DNA of 64,000 nucleotides from Deltaproteobacteria bacterium (GTDB lineage Bacteria > Desulfobacterota > Desulfobacteria > Desulfobacterales > SURF-15), in contig JAFDFZ010000004.1 of the NCBI GenBank assembly GCA_019309565.1, forward strand, positions 1-64,000, in the 5' to 3' direction. The position numbers and the translations under genes are program-made. Each line of letters begins with the position of its first letter. The stretch's first letter is position 1. The notes under the pieces were generated by a model. It made no database searches. It was not told the DNA's origin and saw only the letters and a program-made list of their open reading frames with translations. This document shows, in pieces, positions 1-8,605 of the stretch.

Positions 1-63
1 AAAAGCGGGCGGGATGTCCTACCACCAAGTCCCGCCGATTGCGGAGCAATTCGGCGAAACTAA

Positions 64-95
64 GTGGTGCCACGGGCTTGCCCGTGGGGCTCCAC
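64..95. repeat. REP-like hairpin
   Basis: A compact imperfect palindrome: an inner perfect 8-bp stem (CCACGGGC, TT, GCCCGTGG, 70-87) and an outer GTGG/CCAC pair. It lies directly upstream of a transposase-like fragment. Short palindromes of this sort often accompany REP-associated tyrosine transposases; that link is an inference here. The GTG codons used by the ORF-track start lie inside this hairpin, so that start is doubtful. Confidence 0.5.
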
Positions 96-468
96 AAACC
101 AACAGATTGGAGATGCGTTTGGGTTGCGTTATTCAGCAGTAAATCGGCAGATAGGAATCATCCGTAAGAAAAAGGTTCAGGGAGGAACATTAGAAAAGGC
201 ACTGATCAAGGTCTGCCCCTTAGCACACGGGCAAGGCTTTAGCTTTGATCCGGCGGATATGAGCGGCACCTTCGGCAAGGCTATGCTGCGGGTTCCTAAG
301 GAGTTACGTGAGGCTTCCCGATCGGCGGCAATAGAGCTGCTGGGAGAGTCCGGCTATCGGCAACTCCTTGCCGACCTCGAGGCCAAAGATGAGTTTAAGG
401 TGGCTGAGCCGGGGGCATCTCACAATGCCTTTCCGGGCAAGATGATCCAGAGACGCCTTTTCGACTGA
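64..468 (+). pseudogene. Remnant with REP-transposase-like helix-turn-helix tail
   Basis: The open frame has no credible start: its GTG codons lie in a hairpin. Residues 10-37 (TNQQIGDAFGLRYSAVNRQI) resemble the DnaA-like C-terminal helix-turn-helix of REP-associated transposases, where an IGxxFG...YSAV motif is usual. The HUH/Y1 catalytic domain is absent. The following ~95 residues, up to the ending MIQRRLFD, are not recognised. It is best read as a decayed or recombined mobile-element gene. An unrelated hypothetical protein cannot be excluded. Confidence 0.35.
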
Positions 469-708
469 AGTCTGAGCACGTTTCTGAAGTGCTGTTTACT
501 TGACATTTGGTGCTTTAATAGGGCAAAATATCCCCCATAAGTTCACGGAACGTCAAGTTATAGTAAGCATTAAATGGGGACACCGCATCTTGCAAGGCAA
601 TGGAATTGAGTTGCCTGCATATGTAAAACCAAGTCCGGCCCGGACGAGCGCTTGACGCTTTGTGGCGAACAAGGGAAAAAATTCCCCTGCAACTGCACGG
701 AGTATCAA

Positions 709-1506
709 GTGAAAACCGCTGAATTTTTTGCCACGCATCCCGTATTTTCTCTCGACGAGGCCGTTACAGCCCTTGCACCCAAAGGTGGACGAGCAGGGGC
801 TGTAGAGCGATTGAAGTACCATCTGGAAACCGGCACCTTGAAACTCGTGGCTCGGGGCGTTTATGCGGTCTGCCCGCAGGGGATACCGGTTGATCGGTTC
901 CAGCCCGATCCGCTTTTGGTGGCATCAGCGGTTCGGCCCGAGGGGATATTTTCCCATCACAGTGCGCTCGAGCTTCTGGGGGTGGCCCACTCGGTGTGGC
1001 ACGAGTGCACCCTTTATGTGAAACGTCGTCGTCGGCCTTTGCGTCTTGATGGCACAACCATCCGATTTCTTGATCCCCCCGGGCCCCTGCGAGCAAAAGA
1101 CAAGGAGCGATTAGGAACCCTCCGTGTGGAACGCCAGGGCCGTTTCGTGCATGCCACTGGCCCTGAACGCACCCTGGTGGAAGGTTTTCGCCGGCCACCC
1201 CTGGCCGGGGGGCTGGAGGAACTGGTGCGCTCGGCAAGCGGGTTTTCAACCCTTGACCTCCACTTGCTTGAAAAGGTTCTGAAAGGGTACGGCATGGCAA
1301 GCTTATGGGCGGCCGTGGGATGGTTTCTGGAGCGTTTTCGACAGGACTTCCACGTGCCGGAGAAAATGTTGGAAACCCTGGCCCAGCAGCGGCCCCGTTC
1401 GCCCCATTACCTGCATCGAAACAGCCGCGGCGGGGTCATGGTTAAACGCTGGAACCTGATCATCCCCAAGGCTCTGGCAAGGCTGGGAGAGCCGGATGAA
1501 GGTTAG
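709..1506 (+). CDS. abiEi: AbiEi-family antitoxin of a type IV toxin-antitoxin system
   Basis: 265 residues. The ORF track starts at TTG 652, but GTG 709 has a GGAG six bases upstream and gives the expected N-terminus (VKTAEFFATHPVFSLDEA), so 709 is chosen. The N-terminal ~70 residues look like the AbiEi winged helix, ending in the typical LVARGVYAV segment; the rest matches the AbiEi C-terminal domain with SHHSALELLG. In this family the antitoxin represses its own operon and counteracts the AbiEii nucleotidyltransferase. It overlaps the toxin gene by 11 bases (ATGAAGGTTAG), the usual layout. Base composition looks richer in G+C than the genes from 6.5 kb onward, which suggests horizontal acquisition. 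Confidence 0.85.
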   Translation: MKTAEFFATHPVFSLDEAVTALAPKGGRAGAVERLKYHLETGTLKLVARGVYAVCPQGIPVDRFQPDPLLVASAVRPEGIFSHHSALELLGVAHSVWHECTLYVKRRRRPLRLDGTTIRFLDPPGPLRAKDKERLGTLRVERQGRFVHATGPERTLVEGFRRPPLAGGLEELVRSASGFSTLDLHLLEKVLKGYGMASLWAAVGWFLERFRQDFHVPEKMLETLAQQRPRSPHYLHRNSRGGVMVKRWNLIIPKALARLGEPDEG

Positions 1507-2494
1507 CCTGGCATACCTGGAGCGCTGCTCTGCGCAGACGGGCTACACTGTTTCTTCCTTGGAAAAGGTCGTCCGCCTCGGAGATTTTGCCGGGGACATC
1601 ACCCGCCATCCTTTTCTAAGCCATGTCCTGGCCCTCAAAGGGGGGACGGCGCTCAACCTATGCTTCGGTCAACCGAGGCGGCTGTCCATCGACCTGGATT
1701 TCAACTATACGGGTCATAGCGATCGGGAAGAAATGCTGCAAGAGCGCCCGCGGGTGGAGCAGGCAGTGTCTGAACTCGCCAAACGCAAGGGATACAGGGT
1801 TCAACAATCAGCAGACGCCTTTGCCGGCCGCAAAATCTACCTCATCTATCGCTCTGTGCTGGGCCTCGAAGATCGCATTGAGCTGGACCTTAACTACCTG
1901 TTTCGCGTGCCAATTGCCGGAGTAGCGCATAGTGAGCTGTGGCAACCCGGAGAGCTGGATCGTCCGCAAGCGCGAACCGTCAGTCTTCAGGAGATCGTCG
2001 TGGGCAAAATGCTGGCGATGCTTGATCGCGGGGCGGCCCGGGATGTCTGGGACCTTGCCAACCTGCCTTAACCAGCGAAAGATGTTATGCGTCTTCCCTC
2101 ATTCCGACCCTGGTTCATCGCTTTATCCGCGGTTCTCAATCATCCGTTGCCGACCTATACACAAGAACGACTGGAGGGTCTTTTGAGCGATCGTGCGGTG
2201 GCGGAGCAACTAGCCCCTTTGTTGGCTGTGGACGCGCCAGCCCGAGCAGAAGACCTGATCAGGGAGTCATGGGCAGTTATCAGCGACTTTACAACGCTGA
2301 GACCGAATGAGGCAGACTACATCGCTTCCATAGAACGCGGGGAACTGAGGGCGGAACTTTTGTTTGTAGACGATGAGGAAACAGCCCATCGTGTTGCCCG
2401 ACATCCCGCCATTTTGTGGAAGGTGAGCAACGTGCGCGCCCACCTGGTACGACACGGAAAAAAACACAACAATCTGGTAGGAGGTGAGCATTGA
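1496..2494 (+). pseudogene. abiEii: AbiEii-family nucleotidyltransferase toxin, interrupted by an in-frame stop
   Basis: The DNA polymerase beta-like nucleotidyltransferase part is complete: KGGTALNL (G-G-T motif), SIDLDF (D-x-D), then IVVGKMLAMLDRGAARDVWDL with the family's later Lys and Asp motifs. A TAA at 2069-2071 follows, and the same frame continues without a break to 2494 (MRLPSFRPWF... to the end), giving the ~330-codon length usual for AbiEii. The toxin is therefore cut to 191 residues, losing the helical C-terminal part, while the antitoxin stays intact. A truncated but active protein or a sequencing error is possible. A reversed group II intron begins right at the 3' end. Confidence 0.8.
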
Positions 2495-4086
2495 TTGATC
2501 ACCCCCTCCCAACAGAACGGCTCGTATCGGCCAGGTAAGCCGCTCTTCGATTAGCGAGTGAACGTCAGTTCAAGAGGTTTCTGCTTCTGTAAAAACGATT
2601 TAAGGAAGATTAATCCCCGCATTCTGAACCACTGGAGGTTCATCACGAAGCGAACCTCCTTGCGTTTGACTGACTGCCATTTGTTCATTTTCACCCATCT
2701 GCGCCGGACCTGATCATTCCTGTAGCCCGCACGGATCATCATCCTCTGGAATTTGCCGGGGTTTTTCCATTTCTTCAATTGCATGGAGCGCAGTCGGCTT
2801 CGAATCCATCCGTCCAGATCCGTAGAGGGCCTTTTGAATTCCTGGATTTTGAAGTATCCAACCCAACCCCGCAGATATTCATTGAGCTCCTGGATGATCT
2901 GATAGATGGAAAGAGGATTGTTCCTCCGGGTCAGCTCTCTGACCCTGGCTTTGAATTTGACCCGGGCCTTGTCGCTGACTCGGATCTTTCCCCGAAGGAT
3001 TTGAAAGCCGACAAACGACACGTCTTTTACAGGCGCCGCCTGGCTCTTTTCCCGGTTTACCACAAGCCTCAGATCCTCTTCCAGGTACCTAATGATCCCT
3101 TTAACAACCCGCTGGGCCGCCCTTTCCGATCGTACCAATACCAGAAAGTCATCAGCCCACCGGCAATACCGATGCCCTCGCCTCTCAAGCTCTTGATCCA
3201 GCTCGTTCAGCACGATGTTCGATAACATCGGTGACAGCGGAGATCCCTGGGGACATCCCTTGTTCGTTTTATGATACCTCCCATCGATGATCACTCCTGC
3301 TTTTAACGCCCTTGCTACCAGCGTTATAAGCCGCTCGTCGGCAATCTGCCGCCGAATTAGCCTCAGGATCAGATCATGGGCAATTTCATCAAAGAAACTC
3401 TCAAGGTCTATAGATGCACACCATTCATATCCTTCGATCACTATCTGCCGGACATGTCCGATCGCCTGATGTTGGCTGTGGCCTCTACGAAATCCAAAAT
3501 TCGATCTCGTAAAGCTCGGATCGAATATATCTGCAAATACCGAGTTTACACTCTGGGCTACGATTCGATCCATTACCACCGGTATCCCCAATTTGCGCGG
3601 CCTGGATGTGCCTTCTTTGGGAATCAGGGTCCTTCTTGCAGGTTTAAAGCGGTATGTGCCTCCCTTAAGCTTCTCATGGATTAGCGCTAACAGCTCTCCT
3701 TCTCGTTGCTCAAAGTCGGCTACCGTCATCTGGTCTATTCCCGCTGCACCGGCATTTGATCTTACCTGTTGCCACGCCGCTTGCAGTCGCCGCGGTTCAG
3801 AGACCCTCTCCATTACCTGTCTGTACTTCACATCTTCCTCCATGGCTCTTCTGACGTCAGAGATTGCCGGGTTGTGTGCAGCCCTTTGGGCTTAAAGCCG
3901 GATACCTTCTGACCGTGCAGAGCTTCAATCTGCCCGGTGTCTTTTCAGAACTTGGTCATACCCCTCCGGTTTTCTGGCTTCTTCTTGTACCTTCACAACT
4001 CTATGTCGACTCCCTCACTCTGCCAATCTCGCCTCTTGTCCACATCATCTGTGGCCTATACAGCCAGTGTGTCATGCCAGGCACAC
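2495..4086 (-). mobile_element. Group II intron (reverse orientation)
   Basis: A maturase ORF lies inside typical intron RNA ends. On the minus strand the 5' end reads GTGTGCCTGGCATG from 4086, fitting the GUGYG consensus. Downstream of the maturase stop is a domain-V-like stem, GAGCGGCT pairing with AGCCGTTC (about 2510-2545), carrying an AGC triad in its first strand. The 3' end is only approximate (about 2495-2500), because domain VI and the exon-binding sites were not resolved. The 5' exon contains a perfect 20-bp palindrome ten bases from the junction. The element sits immediately after the abiEii pseudogene. Confidence 0.75.
2551..3843 (-). CDS. ltrA: Group II intron reverse transcriptase/maturase
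   Basis: 430 residues. Reverse-transcriptase domain about residues 15-290 with RKLGIPVVMDRIVAQ, SNFGFRRGHSQHQA, CQGSPLSPMLSN-type motif (CPQGSPLSPMLSN) and the active site YCRWADDF. A maturase (GIIM) domain follows with FVGFQI and LNEYLRGWVGYF. No HNH endonuclease domain is present at the C-terminus, so retrohoming would rely on single-stranded or hairpin targets. The active-site tetrad is WADD rather than the usual YADD; both aspartates are kept, so activity is plausible. It helps splice and mobilise its host intron. Length and domain order are normal for an endonuclease-free intron protein. Confidence 0.9.
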   Translation of the reverse strand: MEEDVKYRQVMERVSEPRRLQAAWQQVRSNAGAAGIDQMTVADFEQREGELLALIHEKLKGGTYRFKPARRTLIPKEGTSRPRKLGIPVVMDRIVAQSVNSVFADIFDPSFTRSNFGFRRGHSQHQAIGHVRQIVIEGYEWCASIDLESFFDEIAHDLILRLIRRQIADERLITLVARALKAGVIIDGRYHKTNKGCPQGSPLSPMLSNIVLNELDQELERRGHRYCRWADDFLVLVRSERAAQRVVKGIIRYLEEDLRLVVNREKSQAAPVKDVSFVGFQILRGKIRVSDKARVKFKARVRELTRRNNPLSIYQIIQELNEYLRGWVGYFKIQEFKRPSTDLDGWIRSRLRSMQLKKWKNPGKFQRMMIRAGYRNDQVRRRWVKMNKWQSVKRKEVRFVMNLQWFRMRGLIFLKSFLQKQKPLELTFTR

Positions 4087-4095
4087 GTCTGCTCC

Positions 4096-4115
4096 CCTGC
4101 CTGCCGGCAGGCAGG
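4096..4115. repeat. Perfect 20-bp palindrome at intron insertion site
   Basis: CCTGCCTGCCGGCAGGCAGG is self-complementary over all 20 bases. It lies ten bases from the inferred 5' splice junction of the group II intron, on the 5'-exon side. Some bacterial introns, class C in particular, target DNA next to hairpins; assigning this intron to that class is not possible from what I can see. Confidence 0.8.
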
Positions 4116-4221
4116 AATATCGGGGGAAAATGGTTTTTCAGGATGGTCGATCCTGACTGGAGAGCGCCGGGGAGACCAAGGAAAAGGCGGAAGGCTGAAG
4201 GGAGAAGGGGGAAGAAACAGA

Positions 4222-4389
4222 ATGAAGGCAAAGTGGATGGTGATGGTGTACATGGCAGGGGACAACAACCTGGACGCGGCGGCCCTTAGAAACATTGCTG
4301 AAATGGCCAGCATTGGTTCCTCCAGAAAGCTTATCGAGGATTCATGCTATGAAAAGTGGTTTACAACCTACTCAAGAAGGATCCCCTGA
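4222..4389 (+). pseudogene. N-terminal scrap of a clostripain-like (C11) peptidase
   Basis: From ATG 4222 (preceded by a purine-rich AAGGGAGAAGGGGG) the frame reads MKAKWMVMVYMAGDNNLD..., the characteristic N-terminus of C11/clostripain-family cysteine peptidases (K-W-T-V-M-V-Y-x-x-x-D-N-N-L). After about 33 residues the similarity to that family stops and a stop follows at residue 56; the catalytic His and Cys region is missing. It is a gene start left after a deletion or recombination, next to the group II intron. Confidence 0.65.
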
Positions 4390-4401
4390 TGCAGGGTTGA
4401 A

Positions 4402-4467
4402 TTTACGGGGGAAGAGATGAAGAAAATGACAGAAGACAATCCCAGGAGATTTCTAGCGTTGAGTTGA
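4402..4467 (+). pseudogene. C-terminal scrap of an amidohydrolase-like gene
   Basis: A short open stretch reads FTGEEMKKMTEDNPRRFLAL and then stops. This resembles the extreme C-terminus of TatD- or phosphotriesterase-like metal-dependent hydrolases, which often end in ...I..M...NP.RF... . It has no start and only 21 codons, so it is at most a leftover. It supports the view that 4.1-6.3 kb is a deletion-scarred region. Confidence 0.3.
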
Positions 4468-4645
4468 AAGATAAAAGATATTGAAGTGATGCCGATGTGG
4501 GTTTAATATGCGAGATTCTATCCACTACCCCTGTGGTTTCGACCCAGGGTGCAGGATCACGCAAGTGGCCCCTGCTTTTTATTCATTGATACCAAGTTTA
4601 TCCATATGAGGCTAATTATTTTTGAAACAACTTCTTCAAAGATGC

Positions 4646-5089
4646 TCAAAGTGAATGGACCGTGATTTCAGGGAAGGTCCTAAAATCATCGACATTGTTT
4701 GTCAGAATATGGGATATGCCATTTGCCAGCATAAGCGACACGATAGCGGTGTCATGGACCCTTTTCCCCCTGATACCATGCCTTACAATAATGTCTGAGA
4801 GGATATCCAGGGCCTTGTCATCAGGAAAAAGTACGTTGAATTGCTCCTGCATCCTCTTTATGTCATTAACGGCGAGATCCGGTGAAATAGGTTTTTCCAA
4901 GATCCCGGCCCTGGTCATGATAACCAGATATTCCCGGAGTACTTGGTCGCTTATAAACAGGATATTGCCCTCTTTAATAAACTCATCGAGCCTTTCCCTG
5001 GCGGGCTTGCAATAAGAGGAATCCTTATTGTTGCAATAAACGAGGATATTAGTGTCAACAAACACAAATTTATCTTGCGTCGACACCAT
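4646..5089 (-). CDS. PIN-domain ribonuclease toxin (VapC-like)
   Basis: 147 residues spanning a single PIN domain: VDTNILVY near the start supplies the first acidic residue, REYL the conserved Glu, VHDTAIVSLML the third acidic position and LTNNVDDF the last. PIN toxins cleave RNA, often tRNA or rRNA, using a Mg2+-binding acidic cluster. The start ATG at 5089 overlaps the upstream antitoxin gene by 20 bases, so the two are translationally coupled. Target and activity are unknown. The acidic residues appear intact. Confidence 0.85.
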   Translation of the reverse strand: MVSTQDKFVFVDTNILVYCNNKDSSYCKPARERLDEFIKEGNILFISDQVLREYLVIMTRAGILEKPISPDLAVNDIKRMQEQFNVLFPDDKALDILSDIIVRHGIRGKRVHDTAIVSLMLANGISHILTNNVDDFRTFPEITVHSL

Positions 5090-5288
5090 AGATATCCTCT
5101 CTCCTCAGCGAGTTAAGAATAATTTTGCCGCATGAGTGGTCTGAGTGGGAAAGCTGGATATCCCTCTCTTTTTTGTCCTTGAGAGGTGTAATTACAACTT
5201 GCACCTTTCCCTTTTCAAGCTTCAATTCCGGCGGAAGTCGAAGCTTTCCATCCTCTTCAACGGTTGAAATGATCTTGATCGAATCCAT
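5070..5288 (-). CDS. Antitoxin of the PIN-domain toxin pair
   Basis: 72 residues. The N-terminal ISTVEEDGKLRLPPELKL looks like the AbrB/MazE-like or DUF104-type beta-strand fold of small antitoxins, and the charged tail RREDIYGVDAR is typical of antitoxin C-termini that plug the toxin. AAAGGTG precedes ATG 5288. It is the first gene of a two-gene operon and its 3' end overlaps the toxin gene by 20 bases. It probably neutralises the PIN protein and binds the operon promoter, as related antitoxins do. Confidence 0.75.
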   Translation of the reverse strand: MDSIKIISTVEEDGKLRLPPELKLEKGKVQVVITPLKDKKERDIQLSHSDHSCGKIILNSLRREDIYGVDAR

Positions 5289-5335
5289 AATTGCACCTTT
5301 GCTTTCTGTTTAGTATATTAAGCAAAATCACATAC

Positions 5336-5698
5336 TTAAAATATATTAACATATCTGCTTCTCAAAGAAAAGCTTAATTTCAGGGATGGTTCTTGCCAAA
5401 ACCTATTCATCGCATATGGTGGGACCGAAGACTCCAACTTGAGGGGCTCGTTCTGGGGGGCCTTGCCTTTATCAGGAACCATTACGACTACATTCCCACG
5501 GCCCCACCGTCGGCGAGAAGAACTCCTTTCCGATATTGCGTCTAGGACCTGGCCAAGGCCCTCTCTAAATTCACCGGAATCCCCTTTGTCCCTGCATTCG
5601 CACAGAAAACAGACAAAGCGTATCATGGCCGGTTCGCCAGCCCCGATAAATAAAGCAGGCTTTAATCGAATTATAACTTCCAAAATTTCTGGAATCAT
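5336..5698 (-). CDS. Hypothetical protein, doubtful
   Basis: A 120-codon frame upstream of the toxin pair on the same strand. It contains a cysteine pair (CFLCEC) and a long charged stretch, with no family that I recognise and no clear ribosome-binding site. An opposite-strand frame of 88 codons overlaps it. Given the surrounding gene fragments it could be part of a decayed gene. The rest of 5289-5822 holds nothing else I can support. Confidence 0.25.
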   Translation of the reverse strand: MIPEILEVIIRLKPALFIGAGEPAMIRFVCFLCECRDKGDSGEFREGLGQVLDAISERSSSRRRWGRGNVVVMVPDKGKAPQNEPLKLESSVPPYAMNRFWQEPSLKLSFSLRSRYVNIF

Positions 5699-5822
5699 TT
5701 CTTAAAGCAAAAAATTATTTCAGAAAATATTTAACTGGGCCAGCCCTGGCCAGTCAAAGCCTCAACTCCTGGAATCCTGGAACACCTGTCTGCAGTGCTG
5801 TGCACAGCACTGGCAGCTCTAA

Positions 5823-6332
5823 AACAACTCCATCCTCTTTGTGGACGATTGTATAACCTCGGGCAAAACAGCCAGGCTCTGTTACGAGGCCCTGGTGCAA
5901 TTGGGGAATCACGTGGACGGCCTGATCTGGGTGAGAGCAGGGGGTTGGAACGTTTTTAAAAGAGGAGGCCATCTTAGGCCAAGAAGCATAATGAAAACCT
6001 TATGCAAAAAGGCCGGGGTTAGATATTTCCGGTTTCACGCCCTCCGCCACTTCGAAGCCTAAACACTGGATAGCGGGAAAGCTCCCATTGGGACCATTCA
6101 GCGGATACTCGGTCATGAAAACAGGACCACAACTGAAATCTATTTACATTCTATAGGCGACTCCGAGCAAGAGGCAATGAAGATTTTGGACCGTGAAATC
6201 GGAGAAATTTCTCACACAAATTCACACACGGACTCCCAGGAAAAGAGAAAAGGACTTAAGAAAGACCACTTAAGTCCTTGTAATAACTGGTGCGCCTGGC
6301 AGGATTCGAACCTGCGACCTACGGATTCGTAG
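5823..6332 (+). pseudogene. Mosaic remnant: phosphoribosyltransferase-like piece joined to a tyrosine integrase tail
   Basis: One frame carries two recognisable pieces. Residues up to about 36 (ILFVDDCITSGKTARLCYEAL) look like the PRPP-binding loop of a ComF-like phosphoribosyltransferase. From about GGHLRPRS onward it is the C-terminal half of a phage-type tyrosine recombinase: RYFRFHALRH (Arg-x-x-His box), a TAA at 6060, then the same frame continues with IGTIQRILGHENRTTTEIYLH including the catalytic tyrosine. The first catalytic Arg region is missing. The frame runs on into the tRNA-Arg gene and stops at 6330, as expected for an integrase of an element inserted at a tRNA 3' end. Confidence 0.7.
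6241..6278 (-). terminator. Rho-independent terminator of tRNA-Arg
   Basis: Ten-base perfect stem CTTAAGTCCT/AGGACTTAAG (6251-6278) with an 8-base loop. Read on the minus strand it is followed by a T-rich tract (TTTCTCTTTT). It begins about ten bases after the tRNA 3' end. Confidence 0.75.
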
Positions 6333-6365
6333 TCCGGCGCTCTATCCGGGCTGAGCTACAGGCGC
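6288..6365 (-). tRNA. tRNA-Arg (anticodon ACG)
   Basis: 78 bases including an encoded CCA. Acceptor GCGCCTG/CAGGCGC, D arm GCTC/GAGC, anticodon loop CTACGAA in a CGGA/TCCG stem (the outermost C-T pair is a mismatch), T arm GCAGG-TTCGAAT-CCTGC. The anticodon ACG is the substrate of TadA, whose A34-to-inosine editing lets one tRNA read CGU, CGC and CGA; tadA itself lies divergently 160 bases away. The integrase remnant abuts the 3' end, marking this as an integration target. Confidence 0.95.
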
Positions 6366-6387
6366 ATCCGAGGAAGGTTTTAAATGG

Positions 6388-6416
6388 TTCATAGGAAAAA
6401 TCTTCAACCATGTCAA
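6388..6416 (-). promoter_or_regulatory. Sigma-70-type promoter of tRNA-Arg
   Basis: Minus strand TTGACA (6416-6411), a 17-base spacer and TATGAA (6393-6388). Transcription would begin near 6381, about 15 bases before the mature tRNA 5' end. Confidence 0.7.
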
Positions 6417-6525
6417 TGATAACTTCAAGTCGATAAAAATTCAAGCATGCCACGAACATCCCAGTAAATACCCCTTGTGTGAAATATGTATTGATCAAAA
6501 GAAAAGTTCGGCGTATTGTTGATAT

Positions 6526-6981
6526 ATGGGTTTTAATCATTTGAAATTTATGAAAATTGCCATTGAAGAGGGCAAAAAAGCTGGACAAATCGATGAGGTT
6601 CCGATAGGAGCAGTACTCGTTGCTAAAACCTGTGAGGTCATCGCAACCGCACACAATCAAATGATTCGGCTGTCTGACCCTACAGCACACGCTGAAATCC
6701 TGGCTCTGAGAAGTGCCGGCAGGATCTCAGGCAATTATCGATTGGCGGGTACCACGCTCTATATTACCGTCGAACCGTGTGTGATGTGCATGGGGGCAAT
6801 AATAAATGCAAGAATCTATCGGGTCGTCTTTGGTGCTAAAGATCCCAAATGGGGGGCGGCCGGTTCGCTGTATGACTTTGCTTCGGATCGGCGTTTTAAT
6901 CATCACCCGGAAATAATTGGAGGTATATGCGAAGAAGAGTGCAAACGGCTGATGCAGGAATTCTTCAAACAGCGCAGGTAG
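6526..6981 (+). CDS. tadA: tRNA-specific adenosine deaminase
   Basis: 151 residues, normal for TadA. The zinc-dependent deaminase signature is complete: HAE with the catalytic Glu, and PCVMCMGAI supplying the two zinc cysteines. The N-terminal HLKFMKIAIEEGKKA and the segment VFGAKDPKWGAAGSLYDF are typical. TadA converts A34 to inosine in tRNA-Arg(ACG). The gene is divergent from that very tRNA gene. No strong Shine-Dalgarno is visible before ATG 6526; ATG 6550 is an alternative start but would remove the conserved first residues. Probably an essential housekeeping gene. Confidence 0.93.
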   Translation: MGFNHLKFMKIAIEEGKKAGQIDEVPIGAVLVAKTCEVIATAHNQMIRLSDPTAHAEILALRSAGRISGNYRLAGTTLYITVEPCVMCMGAIINARIYRVVFGAKDPKWGAAGSLYDFASDRRFNHHPEIIGGICEEECKRLMQEFFKQRR

Positions 6982-7097
6982 TTGTATGGCCCATCACAGA
7001 TGTTTTTACAAGATAAACCCAGGGTTGCGATCAAACTGCAAGTCGATCCGAGTTATTATTGACCCTAAAACTTTTATAAAATGCTAAAAACGAATAA

Positions 7098-8396
<1,299 letters not shown>

Positions 8397-8407
8397 TACA
8401 TTTTTAT

Positions 8408-8436
8408 TTGACAATCACGAAAAGGTGACTTAAACA
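8408..8436 (+). promoter_or_regulatory. Probable promoter of tRNA-Pro
   Basis: TTGACA (8408-8413), 17-base spacer, weak -10 TAAACA (8431-8436). The start would fall about seven bases before the tRNA. The weak -10 lowers confidence. Confidence 0.4.
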
Positions 8437-8449
8437 TTTTACATAATGT

Positions 8450-8526
8450 CGGGACGTGGCTCAGCCTGGTAGAGCACAGCGTTCGGGACGCTGGGGTCGT
8501 GCGTTCAAATCGCACCGTCCCGACCA
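8450..8526 (+). tRNA. tRNA-Pro (anticodon CGG)
   Basis: 77 bases with encoded CCA. Acceptor CGGGACG/CGTCCCG, D arm GCTC-AGCCTGGTA-GAGC, anticodon stem CAGCG/CGCTG with loop TTCGGGA, T arm GTGCG-TTCAAAT-CGCAC. Reads CCG codons. Confidence 0.95.
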
Positions 8527-8543
8527 AATAGAGGTCATTTTTT

Positions 8544-8570
8544 AAGCCGGATTCATGTTCCGGCTTTTTT
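8544..8570 (+). terminator. Rho-independent terminator after tRNA-Pro
   Basis: AAGCCGGA stem, 7-base loop, TCCGGCTT and then TTTT. It sits 18 bases after the tRNA and could also close purA read-through. Confidence 0.85.
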
Positions 8571-8605
8571 CATGGATTTTGTGTCACATGCACTGCGGTT
8601 GAAGC

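Noticed and set aside
764-1300. 178-codon minus-strand ORF across abiEi
   Set aside because: Proline- and arginine-rich shadow in a G+C-rich gene; the plus frame matches AbiEi.
3864-4289. Plus-strand ORFs at the intron 5' end
   Set aside because: They cross the intron boundary and the palindrome; only the C11-like piece from 4222 has similarity.
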